Translations under genes and position numbers: made by a program
Part shown: piece after piece, positions 45,620-53,739 of the stretch
Layout of the letters: the number at the start of each line of letters is the position of its first letter
How positions within the stretch are numbered: the stretch's first letter is position 1
The notes under the pieces: generated by a model
What the model was told of the DNA's origin: nothing
Database searches by the model: none
Seen by the model: the letters and a program-made list of their open reading frames with translations, nothing else
Assembly (NCBI RefSeq): GCF_900109345.1
Contig: NZ_FNZN01000009.1
Coordinates: forward strand, 28,180-92,179
Direction: 5' to 3'
DNA: 64,000 bases
Source: Maribacter orientalis
GTDB taxonomy: Bacteria > Bacteroidota > Bacteroidia > Flavobacteriales > Flavobacteriaceae

Positions 45620-48600
45620 ATGACTATGAAGCTACGCTATCTCTTTCTTGTATTTGTGTTATCCATTTTTAGCACAAGTTTTGCTCAAAAAAAATCAGAC
45701 AAAACGAATTCTTCAGTTCCCCTAGCTAAAGAATTTTATGAAAATTTATCATGGAGAAATATTGGACCCGTTCGTGGCGGTCGTTCACTAGGTTCGGCTG
45801 GTAGCCCTGGCAGACCCAATGAATATTATTTTGGAGCTACAGGTGGCGGACTTTGGAAAACTACCGATGGTGGTAATGAATGGGCACCAGTTACAGACGG
45901 CCAAATTACAAGTTCTTCTGTTGGTGCAGTAGCCATCGCAGAAACAAATCCTGATATTGTGTATATCGGCATGGGTGAAGTACAATTACGCGGTAGTATA
46001 ACACAAGGTGATGGTGTTTATAAAACTAAAGATGGCGGTAAAACATGGAGGCATTTAGGACTTGAAGAAACCCAAGCGGTATCTCGAATTAGAATTCATC
46101 CAACAAATCCTGATATTGTTTATGTTGCTGCTCTTGGTCACCCCTATGGTGATAATGAACAACGTGGGGTTTTTAAAAGTATAGATGGTGGAAATACATG
46201 GAAGAAAACACTTTATGTTAGCGATAAAGCCGGTGCAGTAGATTTAATCATCGACCGAAATAATCCTAAAGTTCTGTATGCAAGCACATGGCAGGTTCAA
46301 CGAAAAGCCTGGAAAATGTGGGGCGGCGGACCAGATTGTAAATTATGGAAATCTACAGATGCTGGCGAGACCTGGACAGATTTAACAGAAAATCCTGGTA
46401 TGCCAGAAGGCCCGATAGGAAAAATTGGAGTGACCGTTTCTCCGGCAGATTCAAACCGTGTTTGGGCAATTGTCGAAGCTAATGAAGGTGGTGTATTTCG
46501 TTCTGACGATGCAGGTAAAACTTGGGAAAGAACGAATGACGAAAGAAAACTGCGACAACGTGCCTTTTACTATTCTAGAATTTATGCTGATCCCTTCGAT
46601 AAAGATATTGTCTACGGACTGAATGTTGATTTCTGGAAATCAACAGATGGGGGTAAAACTTTTGATACCGAAATAAAAGTTCCGCACGGCGATAACCATG
46701 ATTTATGGATTGACCCTAATAATCCGGAGCGTATGATTTCTTCCAATGATGGTGGAGGTATCGTCAGCATCAACGGTGGAAAAACTTGGACAGAAGAAGA
46801 TTATATTACTACCCAATTATATCATGTAATGGCAACTAACGATATTCCGTATCATGTTGCAGGTGCACAACAAGACAATAGTACTATAGCTATGCCAAGT
46901 GATGATTGGGAGCATATGCTAGCACGCGGTCTTGGTGATGGCTGGGCTTATGCTGTCGGTGGAGGTGAAAGTGGTTGGATTACCCAACACCCAGAGAATT
47001 TAGATATTTTCTATGCAGGTAGTCAAGGTGCTCTTTTAACGCGATATGATAGAAGCAACGGACAATCAAGAGACATTCAAGTATATCCACGGTTTTTCTC
47101 AGGAGAACCTGCCAGTGCATTACCAGAACGCTGGCAATGGACCTTCCCTATTATGTTCGCTCCACAAGATTCTAAGGTAATGTATACCTGCTCGCAACAC
47201 GTATGGAAAACAACCGATGACGGACAATCATGGGAAAAAATTAGTCCGGATCTCACCTATGCAGACCCTTCTACATTAGGAAAAACCGGTGGAATTATTA
47301 CCATGGATATGAACGGACCTGAAATTTACGCGACAGTATTTGCACTTGCTCCATCTAATCATGACATCAATACGATTTGGGCAGGCTCAGATGACGGAAA
47401 AATACATATCACTAGAGATGGCGGCAAAAATTGGTCAGACATCACCCCTAAAGATTTACCTAAATTTTCAAGAGTCAGCATTATTGACGAATCTATCCAC
47501 AACCCGGGTACACTATACGTAGCTGCCAACCGATATCAAGTAGATGATAGACAACCTTATGTTTTTAAAACCCATGATTATGGTAAAACTTGGACAAAGA
47601 TTACCAATGGAATCAAAGATGGTCATTTTGCACGAGCTGTTCGCGAGGATCCGGTCAAAGAAGGTCTTCTATTCTTAGCCACAGAGCATGGCGTTTATTT
47701 TTCCATGAATGATGGTGAATTATGGCAGAGTCTACAATTAAAATTACCTGACACACCCGTACGAGATTTAGTAATAAAAGATAATGATGTTGTTTTAGGA
47801 ACCCACGGTAGAGGTTTTTGGATTTTAGATGACATTCAACCACTAAGACAGTTCACTCCAGAAATGGCCAAACAAGAAGCAGTACTATTTCAACCTAGCA
47901 ATACTTATAGAGGGTTAACCGATGCATCTATTCAATACTATCTAAAAGACCAAAAAGATACGATCACTTTTGAAATTTATGATGCCAACGACAACTTAAT
48001 AAACACCTTTACAGGTAGTAAACCTAAATATGAAGTTGACCCAAATTTACCGTATTGGTTACGTGGCGGTTCATCTAAACCAACAACCGCAAAAGGCATC
48101 AACACATTTACTTGGGACCTTAGGTATCCTGGAGCGACAACATTTGATGGTATGATCATTTGGAGTGCAAGGCCTGCAAGAGGCCCAAAAGCACCTTTAG
48201 GTACTTATAAAGTAAAAATGAAGTCGGGAGATTATGAAAAAACATACTCATTTGACTTAGAAATAAATCCAAACCTTAAAGGAATCACTAAAGAAGATTT
48301 AGATGAGCAGTTCGAATTGTCAAATAAAATAATGGGTAAAACTACTGCTGCCAATGAAGCGGTTATTAAAATTCGAAAAATCAAAAAAACATTCAGTGAT
48401 TCAAAAGATAAAATTGATCAAAACGATTACAACAAAACCGTAACTCCATTTTTAAATGAATTATCAGAAGTTGAAGAAGCGCTTTATCAGGTTAAAAATC
48501 AGTCTGGACAAGATCCATTGAACTTTCCGATAAAACTGAACAACAGATTAGCTTCGTTGAGAAGAAGTGTTGAATCTGGTGATGCCAAACCTACAAATGG

Positions 48601-48733
48601 CGCATACAAAGTATTTGAAGAATTATCTGCAGAGCTAGATGTAGAATTAGGAAGATTAAACAATGTTGTGGAAAAGTATAAGACAAAGGTAAATCCTATC
48701 TTAAATAAGAATGGTTTAACACTCTTAGAATAA
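45620..48733 (+). CDS. Exported BNR/VPS10-type beta-propeller protein
   Basis: This 1037-residue protein has a signal peptide (LRYLFLVFVLSIFSTSFAQ); the start is at 45620 or the second ATG at 45626. At least eight Asp-box (BNR) repeats of the form TTDGGNEW, TKDGGKTW, SIDGGNTW, STDAGETW, SDDAGKTW, STDGGKTF, TTDDGQSW and TRDGGKNW span about 70-690, forming sortilin/VPS10-like ten-blade propellers. Residues ~760-870 look like an Ig-like domain, and the C-terminal ~150 are helical and charged. It is often labelled glycosyl hydrolase in databases, but no sialidase catalytic residues are obvious. No T9SS C-terminal domain is visible. Function is unknown. Confidence 0.88.
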   Translation: MTMKLRYLFLVFVLSIFSTSFAQKKSDKTNSSVPLAKEFYENLSWRNIGPVRGGRSLGSAGSPGRPNEYYFGATGGGLWKTTDGGNEWAPVTDGQITSSSVGAVAIAETNPDIVYIGMGEVQLRGSITQGDGVYKTKDGGKTWRHLGLEETQAVSRIRIHPTNPDIVYVAALGHPYGDNEQRGVFKSIDGGNTWKKTLYVSDKAGAVDLIIDRNNPKVLYASTWQVQRKAWKMWGGGPDCKLWKSTDAGETWTDLTENPGMPEGPIGKIGVTVSPADSNRVWAIVEANEGGVFRSDDAGKTWERTNDERKLRQRAFYYSRIYADPFDKDIVYGLNVDFWKSTDGGKTFDTEIKVPHGDNHDLWIDPNNPERMISSNDGGGIVSINGGKTWTEEDYITTQLYHVMATNDIPYHVAGAQQDNSTIAMPSDDWEHMLARGLGDGWAYAVGGGESGWITQHPENLDIFYAGSQGALLTRYDRSNGQSRDIQVYPRFFSGEPASALPERWQWTFPIMFAPQDSKVMYTCSQHVWKTTDDGQSWEKISPDLTYADPSTLGKTGGIITMDMNGPEIYATVFALAPSNHDINTIWAGSDDGKIHITRDGGKNWSDITPKDLPKFSRVSIIDESIHNPGTLYVAANRYQVDDRQPYVFKTHDYGKTWTKITNGIKDGHFARAVREDPVKEGLLFLATEHGVYFSMNDGELWQSLQLKLPDTPVRDLVIKDNDVVLGTHGRGFWILDDIQPLRQFTPEMAKQEAVLFQPSNTYRGLTDASIQYYLKDQKDTITFEIYDANDNLINTFTGSKPKYEVDPNLPYWLRGGSSKPTTAKGINTFTWDLRYPGATTFDGMIIWSARPARGPKAPLGTYKVKMKSGDYEKTYSFDLEINPNLKGITKEDLDEQFELSNKIMGKTTAANEAVIKIRKIKKTFSDSKDKIDQNDYNKTVTPFLNELSEVEEALYQVKNQSGQDPLNFPIKLNNRLASLRRSVESGDAKPTNGAYKVFEELSAELDVELGRLNNVVEKYKTKVNPILNKNGLTLLE

Positions 48734-48742
48734 AATAGAATA

Positions 48743-48803
48743 AATATAAGAGAAAGGATTCTGTTAAACCTTACCTTGAAGGTTTAACAGAATCCTTATT
48801 TTT
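48743..48803 (+). terminator. Long-stem intrinsic terminator before rpe
   Basis: AAGGATTCTGTTAAACCTT pairs with AAGGTTTAACAGAATCCTT over 19 bases with a short loop, followed by ATTTTTG. The U-tract overlaps the next promoter element. Confidence 0.88.
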
Positions 48804-48804
48804 G
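48797..48804 (+). promoter_or_regulatory. -7 promoter element TATTTTTG for rpe
   Basis: TATTTTTG, 25 bases before the rpe ATG, is placed exactly at the end of the preceding terminator, so the T run serves both signals. Confidence 0.55.
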
Positions 48805-48828
48805 TAAACAATTTCAAGGGAATATAAC

Positions 48829-49479
48829 ATGAAAAAGCCAAGTATAGCACCATCACTTTTAGCTGCAGATTTTGGAAACCTTCAGCGTGATGTAGAAATG
48901 GTGAACGCAAGTGAAGCAGAGTATCATCATATCGATGTTATGGACGGCGTTTTTGTTCCAAACATTTCATACGGTATGCCTGTGGTAAAGGCAATTCAAA
49001 AAAGTGCCACGAAGCCACTAGATGTGCATTTAATGATTGTAGACCCCGACCGTTACATTGAAGAATTTGCCAATTTAGGAGCCAGCATATTAACGGTGCA
49101 CTATGAAGCATGTACTCATTTACATAGAACATTGCAGGCCATTAAAGCTCATGGTATGAAAGCTGGTGTCGCCTTAAATCCGCATACCAATATAATGCTG
49201 TTAGAAGACACCATTCAAGACATTGATGTCGTATTGATTATGAGTGTTAATCCTGGTTTTGGCGGACAATCATTTATTGAACATACGTATGAAAAGGTTA
49301 AAGCTTTAAAAGCTTTAATCCAAAGAAAAAATTCATCTGCTTTAATAGAAATTGATGGAGGTGTAACCACAGCGAATTCACAAAAATTAGTTGATGCAGG
49401 TGCCGATATATTAGTTGCAGGTAGCTTTGTTTTTAAAAGTACAGATCCAATAAAAACAATAAAAGAATTAAAGGGATGA
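48829..49479 (+). CDS. rpe: Ribulose-phosphate 3-epimerase
   Basis: This 216-residue TIM-barrel enzyme interconverts ribulose 5-phosphate and xylulose 5-phosphate in the pentose phosphate pathway. It shows PSLLAADFGNLQRDVEMV, HHIDVMDGVFVPNISYG (metal-binding His and Asp), PLDVHLMIVDPDRYIEEF, VLIMSVNPGFGGQSFIEH, IEIDGGV and ADILVAGSFVF. Length is normal. The last four bases overlap the ypdA start (ATGA). Confidence 0.97.
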   Translation: MKKPSIAPSLLAADFGNLQRDVEMVNASEAEYHHIDVMDGVFVPNISYGMPVVKAIQKSATKPLDVHLMIVDPDRYIEEFANLGASILTVHYEACTHLHRTLQAIKAHGMKAGVALNPHTNIMLLEDTIQDIDVVLIMSVNPGFGGQSFIEHTYEKVKALKALIQRKNSSALIEIDGGVTTANSQKLVDAGADILVAGSFVFKSTDPIKTIKELKG

Positions 49480-50453
49480 AAACTGGATTTGATGTCGTTA
49501 TCATAGGTGGAGGACCTATAGGGATAGCATGTGGCTTAGAAGCAAAGAAAAATGGCCTTAGCTACCTTATCTTAGAAAAGGGGCCTATTGTAAATTCCCT
49601 TTTCCACTACCCAACTAACATGCAGTTTTTCTCATCTTCAGAAAAACTGGAAATCGATGAAATTCCCTTTATTAGTAAAGAAGCTAAACCGAAAAGAGAC
49701 GAGGCTTTAGAATACTATAGACGTATAGTAACGTCTAACAAGTTGAATATTCATTTGTTTGAAAAAGTTGAGGACGTTAAAAAAAATGATGAAACCTTTA
49801 TCATAACTTCTGAAAAAAACACGTATACCGCTCAACAAATTGTAGTTGCTACAGGCTTTTACGACATTCCTAACTTATTGAATGTACCCGGCGAAAATTT
49901 GGATAAAGTGGTTCATTATTATGACAATCCACATTACTACTCAGGTCAAAAAGTAGCCGTTATAGGTGCTAGTAATTCAGCTATTGATGCTGCGTTAGAG
50001 TGTTGGCGAAAAGGTGCTGAAGTTTCATTGATTATTCGCGGCCCTGAAGTTGGGCAACGCGTAAAGTATTGGGTTCGACCAGATATTGTTAATAGAATTG
50101 AAGAAGGTAGTATTAAAGCCTATTACAATACTACCGTTAAGGCCATAACAAAAAACACTATACTTTTAGCTACACAAGACCAAGATGTTGAAATTGACAA
50201 TGATTTTGTTCTAGCGCTTACGGGGTACAAACCTAATTTTAGTTTTTTAAAAATGTTGGGGGTCAATATTAGTAATGACGAGAAAAAATTGCCAGAGTAC
50301 GATCCAGAAACGATGGAAACCAATGTAAAAGGTCTTTACTTGGCCGGAGTTATTTGCGGCGGAATGGAAACCCACAAATGGTTTATTGAAAACTCTCGAA
50401 TTCATGCTAAAATAATCATTAAGAATATAATCTCAAAATCCGTTACCCCTTAG
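49476..50453 (+). CDS. ypdA: YpdA family bacillithiol-disulfide reductase-like flavoprotein
   Basis: This 325-residue NAD(P)H-dependent FAD protein is of the YpdA/BrdR type, which reduces bacillithiol disulfide. It has the FAD site DVVIIGGGPIGIACGLEAKK, QQIVVATGFYDIPN, a second dinucleotide motif VAVIGASNSAIDAALECWRKG, and LYLAGVICGGMETHKWFIEN. It lacks a CxxC redox pair, unlike thioredoxin reductase. It overlaps rpe by four bases, so NADPH-linked pentose phosphate flux and thiol repair are coexpressed. Confidence 0.9.
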   Translation: MKTGFDVVIIGGGPIGIACGLEAKKNGLSYLILEKGPIVNSLFHYPTNMQFFSSSEKLEIDEIPFISKEAKPKRDEALEYYRRIVTSNKLNIHLFEKVEDVKKNDETFIITSEKNTYTAQQIVVATGFYDIPNLLNVPGENLDKVVHYYDNPHYYSGQKVAVIGASNSAIDAALECWRKGAEVSLIIRGPEVGQRVKYWVRPDIVNRIEEGSIKAYYNTTVKAITKNTILLATQDQDVEIDNDFVLALTGYKPNFSFLKMLGVNISNDEKKLPEYDPETMETNVKGLYLAGVICGGMETHKWFIENSRIHAKIIIKNIISKSVTP

Positions 50454-50492
50454 ATAGTCAATATCACAATTTATAAAATCAACTATAATATT

Positions 50493-50523
50493 AAAAGCCA
50501 CATCTTTTACATGTGTGGCTTTT
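50493..50523 (+). terminator. Intrinsic terminator after ypdA
   Basis: AAAAGCCACA pairs with TGTGGCTTTT around a loop of 11 bases, 40 bases past the ypdA stop. Confidence 0.75.
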
Positions 50524-50647
50524 GTACTAGTGACCTCAAATGGATCACGATATCTTTATTTAGTTTTTCTTAATTTAATCTAACTTTATTTGGGACAATA
50601 GCATAAATCCCTTATTTATACTAAATAACAAACCCATATCTTTAGTT

Positions 50648-50767
50648 ATGTCGATATTTGACCTACTAAGAAATCTGTTGTTCCGAAGTAATAAAGAGAG
50701 AATAGAAAGGGTTCAGGATTTACTATTTGGATTAGCTAATATTTATTTAATTTCTTTGATATTTTAA
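50648..50767 (+). CDS. Possible 39-residue peptide
   Basis: The ORF begins MSIFDLLRNLLFRSNKERIE and ends ANIYLISLIF; one amphipathic N-terminal and one hydrophobic C-terminal stretch can be seen. It ends one base before the next ORF (50769), so the two may be cotranslated. I do not recognise a family. Confidence 0.4.
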   Translation: MSIFDLLRNLLFRSNKERIERVQDLLFGLANIYLISLIF

Positions 50768-50768
50768 T

Positions 50769-50987
50769 ATGGACATTTTTGATACGGATAATTGGTCTGG
50801 ATTCTCATTATATTGGATTATGGCTTGTATAATAGCCATTCTTTTACCTTGGTTAGCTCACCGATTCAGACATAACTATATATTGGATATGGATGGAATG
50901 TATGCGAGACGTAAATTTTATCTCGGTCTTTGGACCTTTGTAATGATCGCAGCATGGTTTATTGAATACCTATTGGGTAAATACTAA
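50769..50987 (+). CDS. 72-residue membrane protein of unknown function
   Basis: This small protein has two predicted membrane helices (about 13-29, FSLYWIMACIIAILLPW region, and 52-68, LGLWTFVMIAAWFIEYLL) joined by a charged loop with RHNYILDMDGMYARRK. It has no recognised family. It follows the 39-residue ORF by one base and precedes about 150 bases of AT-rich DNA before the tRNA terminator. Confidence 0.55.
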   Translation: MDIFDTDNWSGFSLYWIMACIIAILLPWLAHRFRHNYILDMDGMYARRKFYLGLWTFVMIAAWFIEYLLGKY

Positions 50988-51096
50988 AGCTTATAACATC
51001 AAACAAACCCTACTCTATAGCCTTTTTGCAAAACAATCACAATTTTGATTTTACTTCATAGATTACGAATGAAAAATGATTCAAAAAGTGACACAC

Positions 51097-51140
51097 TAAA
51101 AAAAAACGCAATAACCCTTATATCAGATTAATGCGTTTTT
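51097..51140 (-). terminator. Intrinsic terminator of the tRNA-Arg transcript
   Basis: On the minus strand AAAAACGCA (51140-51132) pairs with TGCGTTTTT (51110-51102), followed by more T. The loop is 21 bases. It ends transcription of the yqeY/tRNA unit. Confidence 0.65.
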
Positions 51141-51146
51141 ATGTTG

Positions 51147-51220
51147 TGACCTCGAAGGGATTCAAACCCCCAACCCTCAGAGCCGAAATCTGATGCGCTA
51201 TTCAGTTGCGCCACGAGGCC
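51147..51220 (-). tRNA. tRNA-Arg (anticodon TCG)
   Basis: The 74-base cloverleaf folds completely: acceptor GGCCTCG/CGAGGTC with one G-U pair, D stem GCGC/GCGC, anticodon stem TCAGA/TCTGA with loop TTTCGGC (anticodon TCG, reading CGN), a five-base variable loop, and T stem GGGGG/CCCTT. A20 and discriminator A73 agree with arginine identity. CCA is not encoded. The D loop reads AACTGAATA, with G18 followed by A at position 19, and the T loop reads TTTGAAT, with T at position 56. The gene lies 34 bases downstream of yqeY on the same strand. Confidence 0.95.
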
Positions 51221-51254
51221 ATTTTACTTCAGTATTTAAATTAAATACTAAGAC

Positions 51255-51698
51255 TTAAGATAATTTCTTTTTAACAATGGTAGATATTAATTTACCATCG
51301 GCTTGACCGGCTAATTCTTTAGATACAATACCCATTACCTTACCCATATCCTTCATACCTGAAGCACCTATTGAATCAATAGTTTGTACCACTACTTTTT
51401 CCACTTCCTCCTCTGTAAGTTGTTCAGGTAAAAATTGTTCGATAACCGCAATTTGCGCCAATTCAGGATCGGCAAGATCTTGTCTGCCTTGCTCTATAAA
51501 TATTGCAGCACTATCTTTTCTTTGTTTTACTAATTTCTGTACCAATTGTATCTCGTCATCTTCTGTTATTTCACCAGCACCGCTAGTACTTGCCATTAAG
51601 AGCGCAGATTTTATAGCTCTAAGTGATTCTAATGCAACCGTATCTTTGGCTTTCATAGCCAATTTTAATTGCTCCATTACTTTTTGCTGTAAACTCAT
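51255..51698 (-). CDS. yqeY: GatB/YqeY domain protein
   Basis: This 147-residue protein has the YqeY fold related to the tail domain of the amidotransferase GatB. It shows LQQKVMEQLKLAMKAKDTVALESLRAIKSALL, QLVQKLVKQRKDSAAIFIEQGRQDLA, AVIEQFLPEQLTEEEV and GKVMGIVSKELAGQADGKLIS. It is presumed to bind tRNA; the role of free-standing YqeY is unsettled. It follows the ftsZ terminator on the same strand. A TATCTTCG near 51723 (minus) may be its promoter with one mismatch. Confidence 0.93.
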   Translation of the reverse strand: MSLQQKVMEQLKLAMKAKDTVALESLRAIKSALLMASTSGAGEITEDDEIQLVQKLVKQRKDSAAIFIEQGRQDLADPELAQIAVIEQFLPEQLTEEEVEKVVVQTIDSIGASGMKDMGKVMGIVSKELAGQADGKLISTIVKKKLS

Positions 51699-51732
51699 AG
51701 CTTCCTTATTTTGGTCTGCGAAGATAAAAAAT

Positions 51733-51763
51733 AAACCCGAAAACTAAGATAGTTTTCGGGTTT
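51733..51763 (-). terminator. Intrinsic terminator closing the dcw cluster
   Basis: AAACCCGAAAACT pairs with AGTTTTCGGGTTT (13 bp, five-base loop). On the minus strand it is followed by ATTTTTTAT. It lies between ftsZ and yqeY. Confidence 0.85.
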
Positions 51764-51787
51764 AAAAATAGTAGTTGTATGCTATTC

Positions 51788-53695
51788 CTAATCTACATTA
51801 TCATGTAAAAATGAGTTATTTGAACGTAACTTAATATCATCGTTACTATCACCACTAAGTGATGTTCTAGAAATTTTACTTTCTCTAGGGTTTTCATTTA
51901 AATTCACCCCTTGTCTTTGGTATGCAGGTTTCTTTTCATCATAACTGCTTGGTGCGCTAGTTTTGAACTTGTAGTTGAAATCTTTAAGTTTTCTTCTACG
52001 CTCATCAGCTCTTTCACGCAATAACTCTTCTATAGGAGTTTCCATTGGATCTAATTGCTCTTCTGGGCGCACTTCTCTTTTTGGAGCTACAGTTCTTTTT
52101 TCAAATATCAATTCATCTTCAATAATCTTTGGCTCGAATTCTTCCGCTTTTGATTTTGCACCGGTCAATTTACTTTCCAACTGCATGTAATCATCTAAAC
52201 TATAGCGTTTCTCACCATTTTTATTGTATTCTAAAACAGGTATGATTTCAATACTATCGTTTACATCTAAATCCTTTACTTCTTCATGTAAGTCAAAAGT
52301 GATTACGTTTTCCTTTTCTTCATCCTTCAAAGGCATATCGAAATCTATTGAAAAATCATCATCTTTTACTTTTTTAGCTTTTAATACTACTGGATCAACA
52401 ACTTCAATATCCATAGCTGCTGAATCTACAATTACAAAATCATCTTCAGAAACGTTATGCGCTACTACTTCTTCATAAAAAACGTTGAAATTCTTGATGT
52501 AATTTGTAGTCGGTATCAAATCGAAATCTGCCTCATCAACAAACTCATATTTTTGTACGGGCTTAACTTCTTTAACTTCCTCCTCTTCTTCATCCATTTC
52601 CAAAGTGTGTACAGTTTTGGAATTGGACAGCAACATGGCCTCGGCACGTTGACCGTCTTCTAAGGTATGAATGATTTTTTTGGACTCCGTATTTACAATA
52701 TCATCCTGTTGCTCTATATTAAAACCCGTGGCAATTACGGTTACGGCAATAGCCTCTCCTAAGCTTTCATCCTCGCCAACACCCATAATGATGTTTGCTC
52801 CATAACCCGCTTCGATTTGAATATGATCATTGATTTCTCCTATTTCATCAATAGTGATTTCTTGTGCTCCTGAAACAATCAATAACAATACGTTTTTAGC
52901 TCCTTGAATCTTATTGTCATTCAATAATGGAGAATCCAAAGCTTTCATAATTGCCTCATTGGCTCTTGCCGAACCAGATGAAATAGCAGAACCCATTATT
53001 GCAGTACCACTATTAGACAGTACTGTTTTAGCGTCACGTAAATCTATGTTTTGTGTGTAGTGATGTGTTATAACTTCTGCAATACCTCTAGCTGCGGTTG
53101 CCAATACTTCATCAGCTTTTGAGAAACCAGCCTTAAAACCAAGGTTACCGTATACTTCTCGTAATTTATTGTTATTAATGACGATCAGCGAATCGACATT
53201 TTTTCGCAATTTTTCAATACCACGTTGTGCCTGTTCAACTCGCATTTTACCTTCGAATTGAAACGGCATGGTAACGATACCTACAGTTAGAACATCCATT
53301 TCCTTTGCAAACTTGGCAATTACGGGAGCAGCACCAGTTCCTGTTCCCCCACCCATACCAGCAGTAATGAAAATCATCTTTGTTGTTGAATCCAACATCG
53401 ATTTAATCTCTTCCATACTTTCCATGGCAGCTTGTTCGCCAACTTCAGGATTGGCACCAGCACCCAAACCTTCTGTTAATGATACACCTAATTGTATTTT
53501 GTTTGGCACAGGACTATTGTCCAAAGCCTGTGAATCTGTATTACAGATTACAAAATCAACTCCGTTTATTCCTGCCTGGAACATGTGATTTATGGCATTG
53601 CTACCACCACCACCTACACCGATGACCTTTATAACGTTGCTTTGATTCTTTGGAAGATCAAAAGAGATATTATCGAATTCGCTGTTCTTACTCAT
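51788..53695 (-). CDS. ftsZ: Cell division protein FtsZ
   Basis: This 635-residue tubulin homologue forms the Z ring. The GTPase core (about 15-335) has VIGVGGGGSNAINHM and the tubulin signature GMGGGTGTGAAP, plus the T7-loop synergy region. Residues ~340-600 are an acidic, low-complexity linker much longer than in Escherichia coli (383 residues in total). The C-terminal peptide RSNNSFLHDNVD, with the preceding PAYQRQGVNLN, is the flavobacterial form. It is the last gene of the dcw cluster, 44 bases after ftsA. Confidence 0.97.
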   Translation of the reverse strand: MSKNSEFDNISFDLPKNQSNVIKVIGVGGGGSNAINHMFQAGINGVDFVICNTDSQALDNSPVPNKIQLGVSLTEGLGAGANPEVGEQAAMESMEEIKSMLDSTTKMIFITAGMGGGTGTGAAPVIAKFAKEMDVLTVGIVTMPFQFEGKMRVEQAQRGIEKLRKNVDSLIVINNNKLREVYGNLGFKAGFSKADEVLATAARGIAEVITHHYTQNIDLRDAKTVLSNSGTAIMGSAISSGSARANEAIMKALDSPLLNDNKIQGAKNVLLLIVSGAQEITIDEIGEINDHIQIEAGYGANIIMGVGEDESLGEAIAVTVIATGFNIEQQDDIVNTESKKIIHTLEDGQRAEAMLLSNSKTVHTLEMDEEEEEVKEVKPVQKYEFVDEADFDLIPTTNYIKNFNVFYEEVVAHNVSEDDFVIVDSAAMDIEVVDPVVLKAKKVKDDDFSIDFDMPLKDEEKENVITFDLHEEVKDLDVNDSIEIIPVLEYNKNGEKRYSLDDYMQLESKLTGAKSKAEEFEPKIIEDELIFEKRTVAPKREVRPEEQLDPMETPIEELLRERADERRRKLKDFNYKFKTSAPSSYDEKKPAYQRQGVNLNENPRESKISRTSLSGDSNDDIKLRSNNSFLHDNVD

Positions 53696-53739
53696 AATCT
53701 AAATTATTACTGGTTATGTATATTCTTACTATATGCTTT

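Noticed and set aside
51231-51249. AGTATTTAA/TTAAATACT inverted repeat beside the tRNA
   Set aside because: It is entirely AT, nine base pairs, with almost no loop and no repeat partner; likely chance in this composition.
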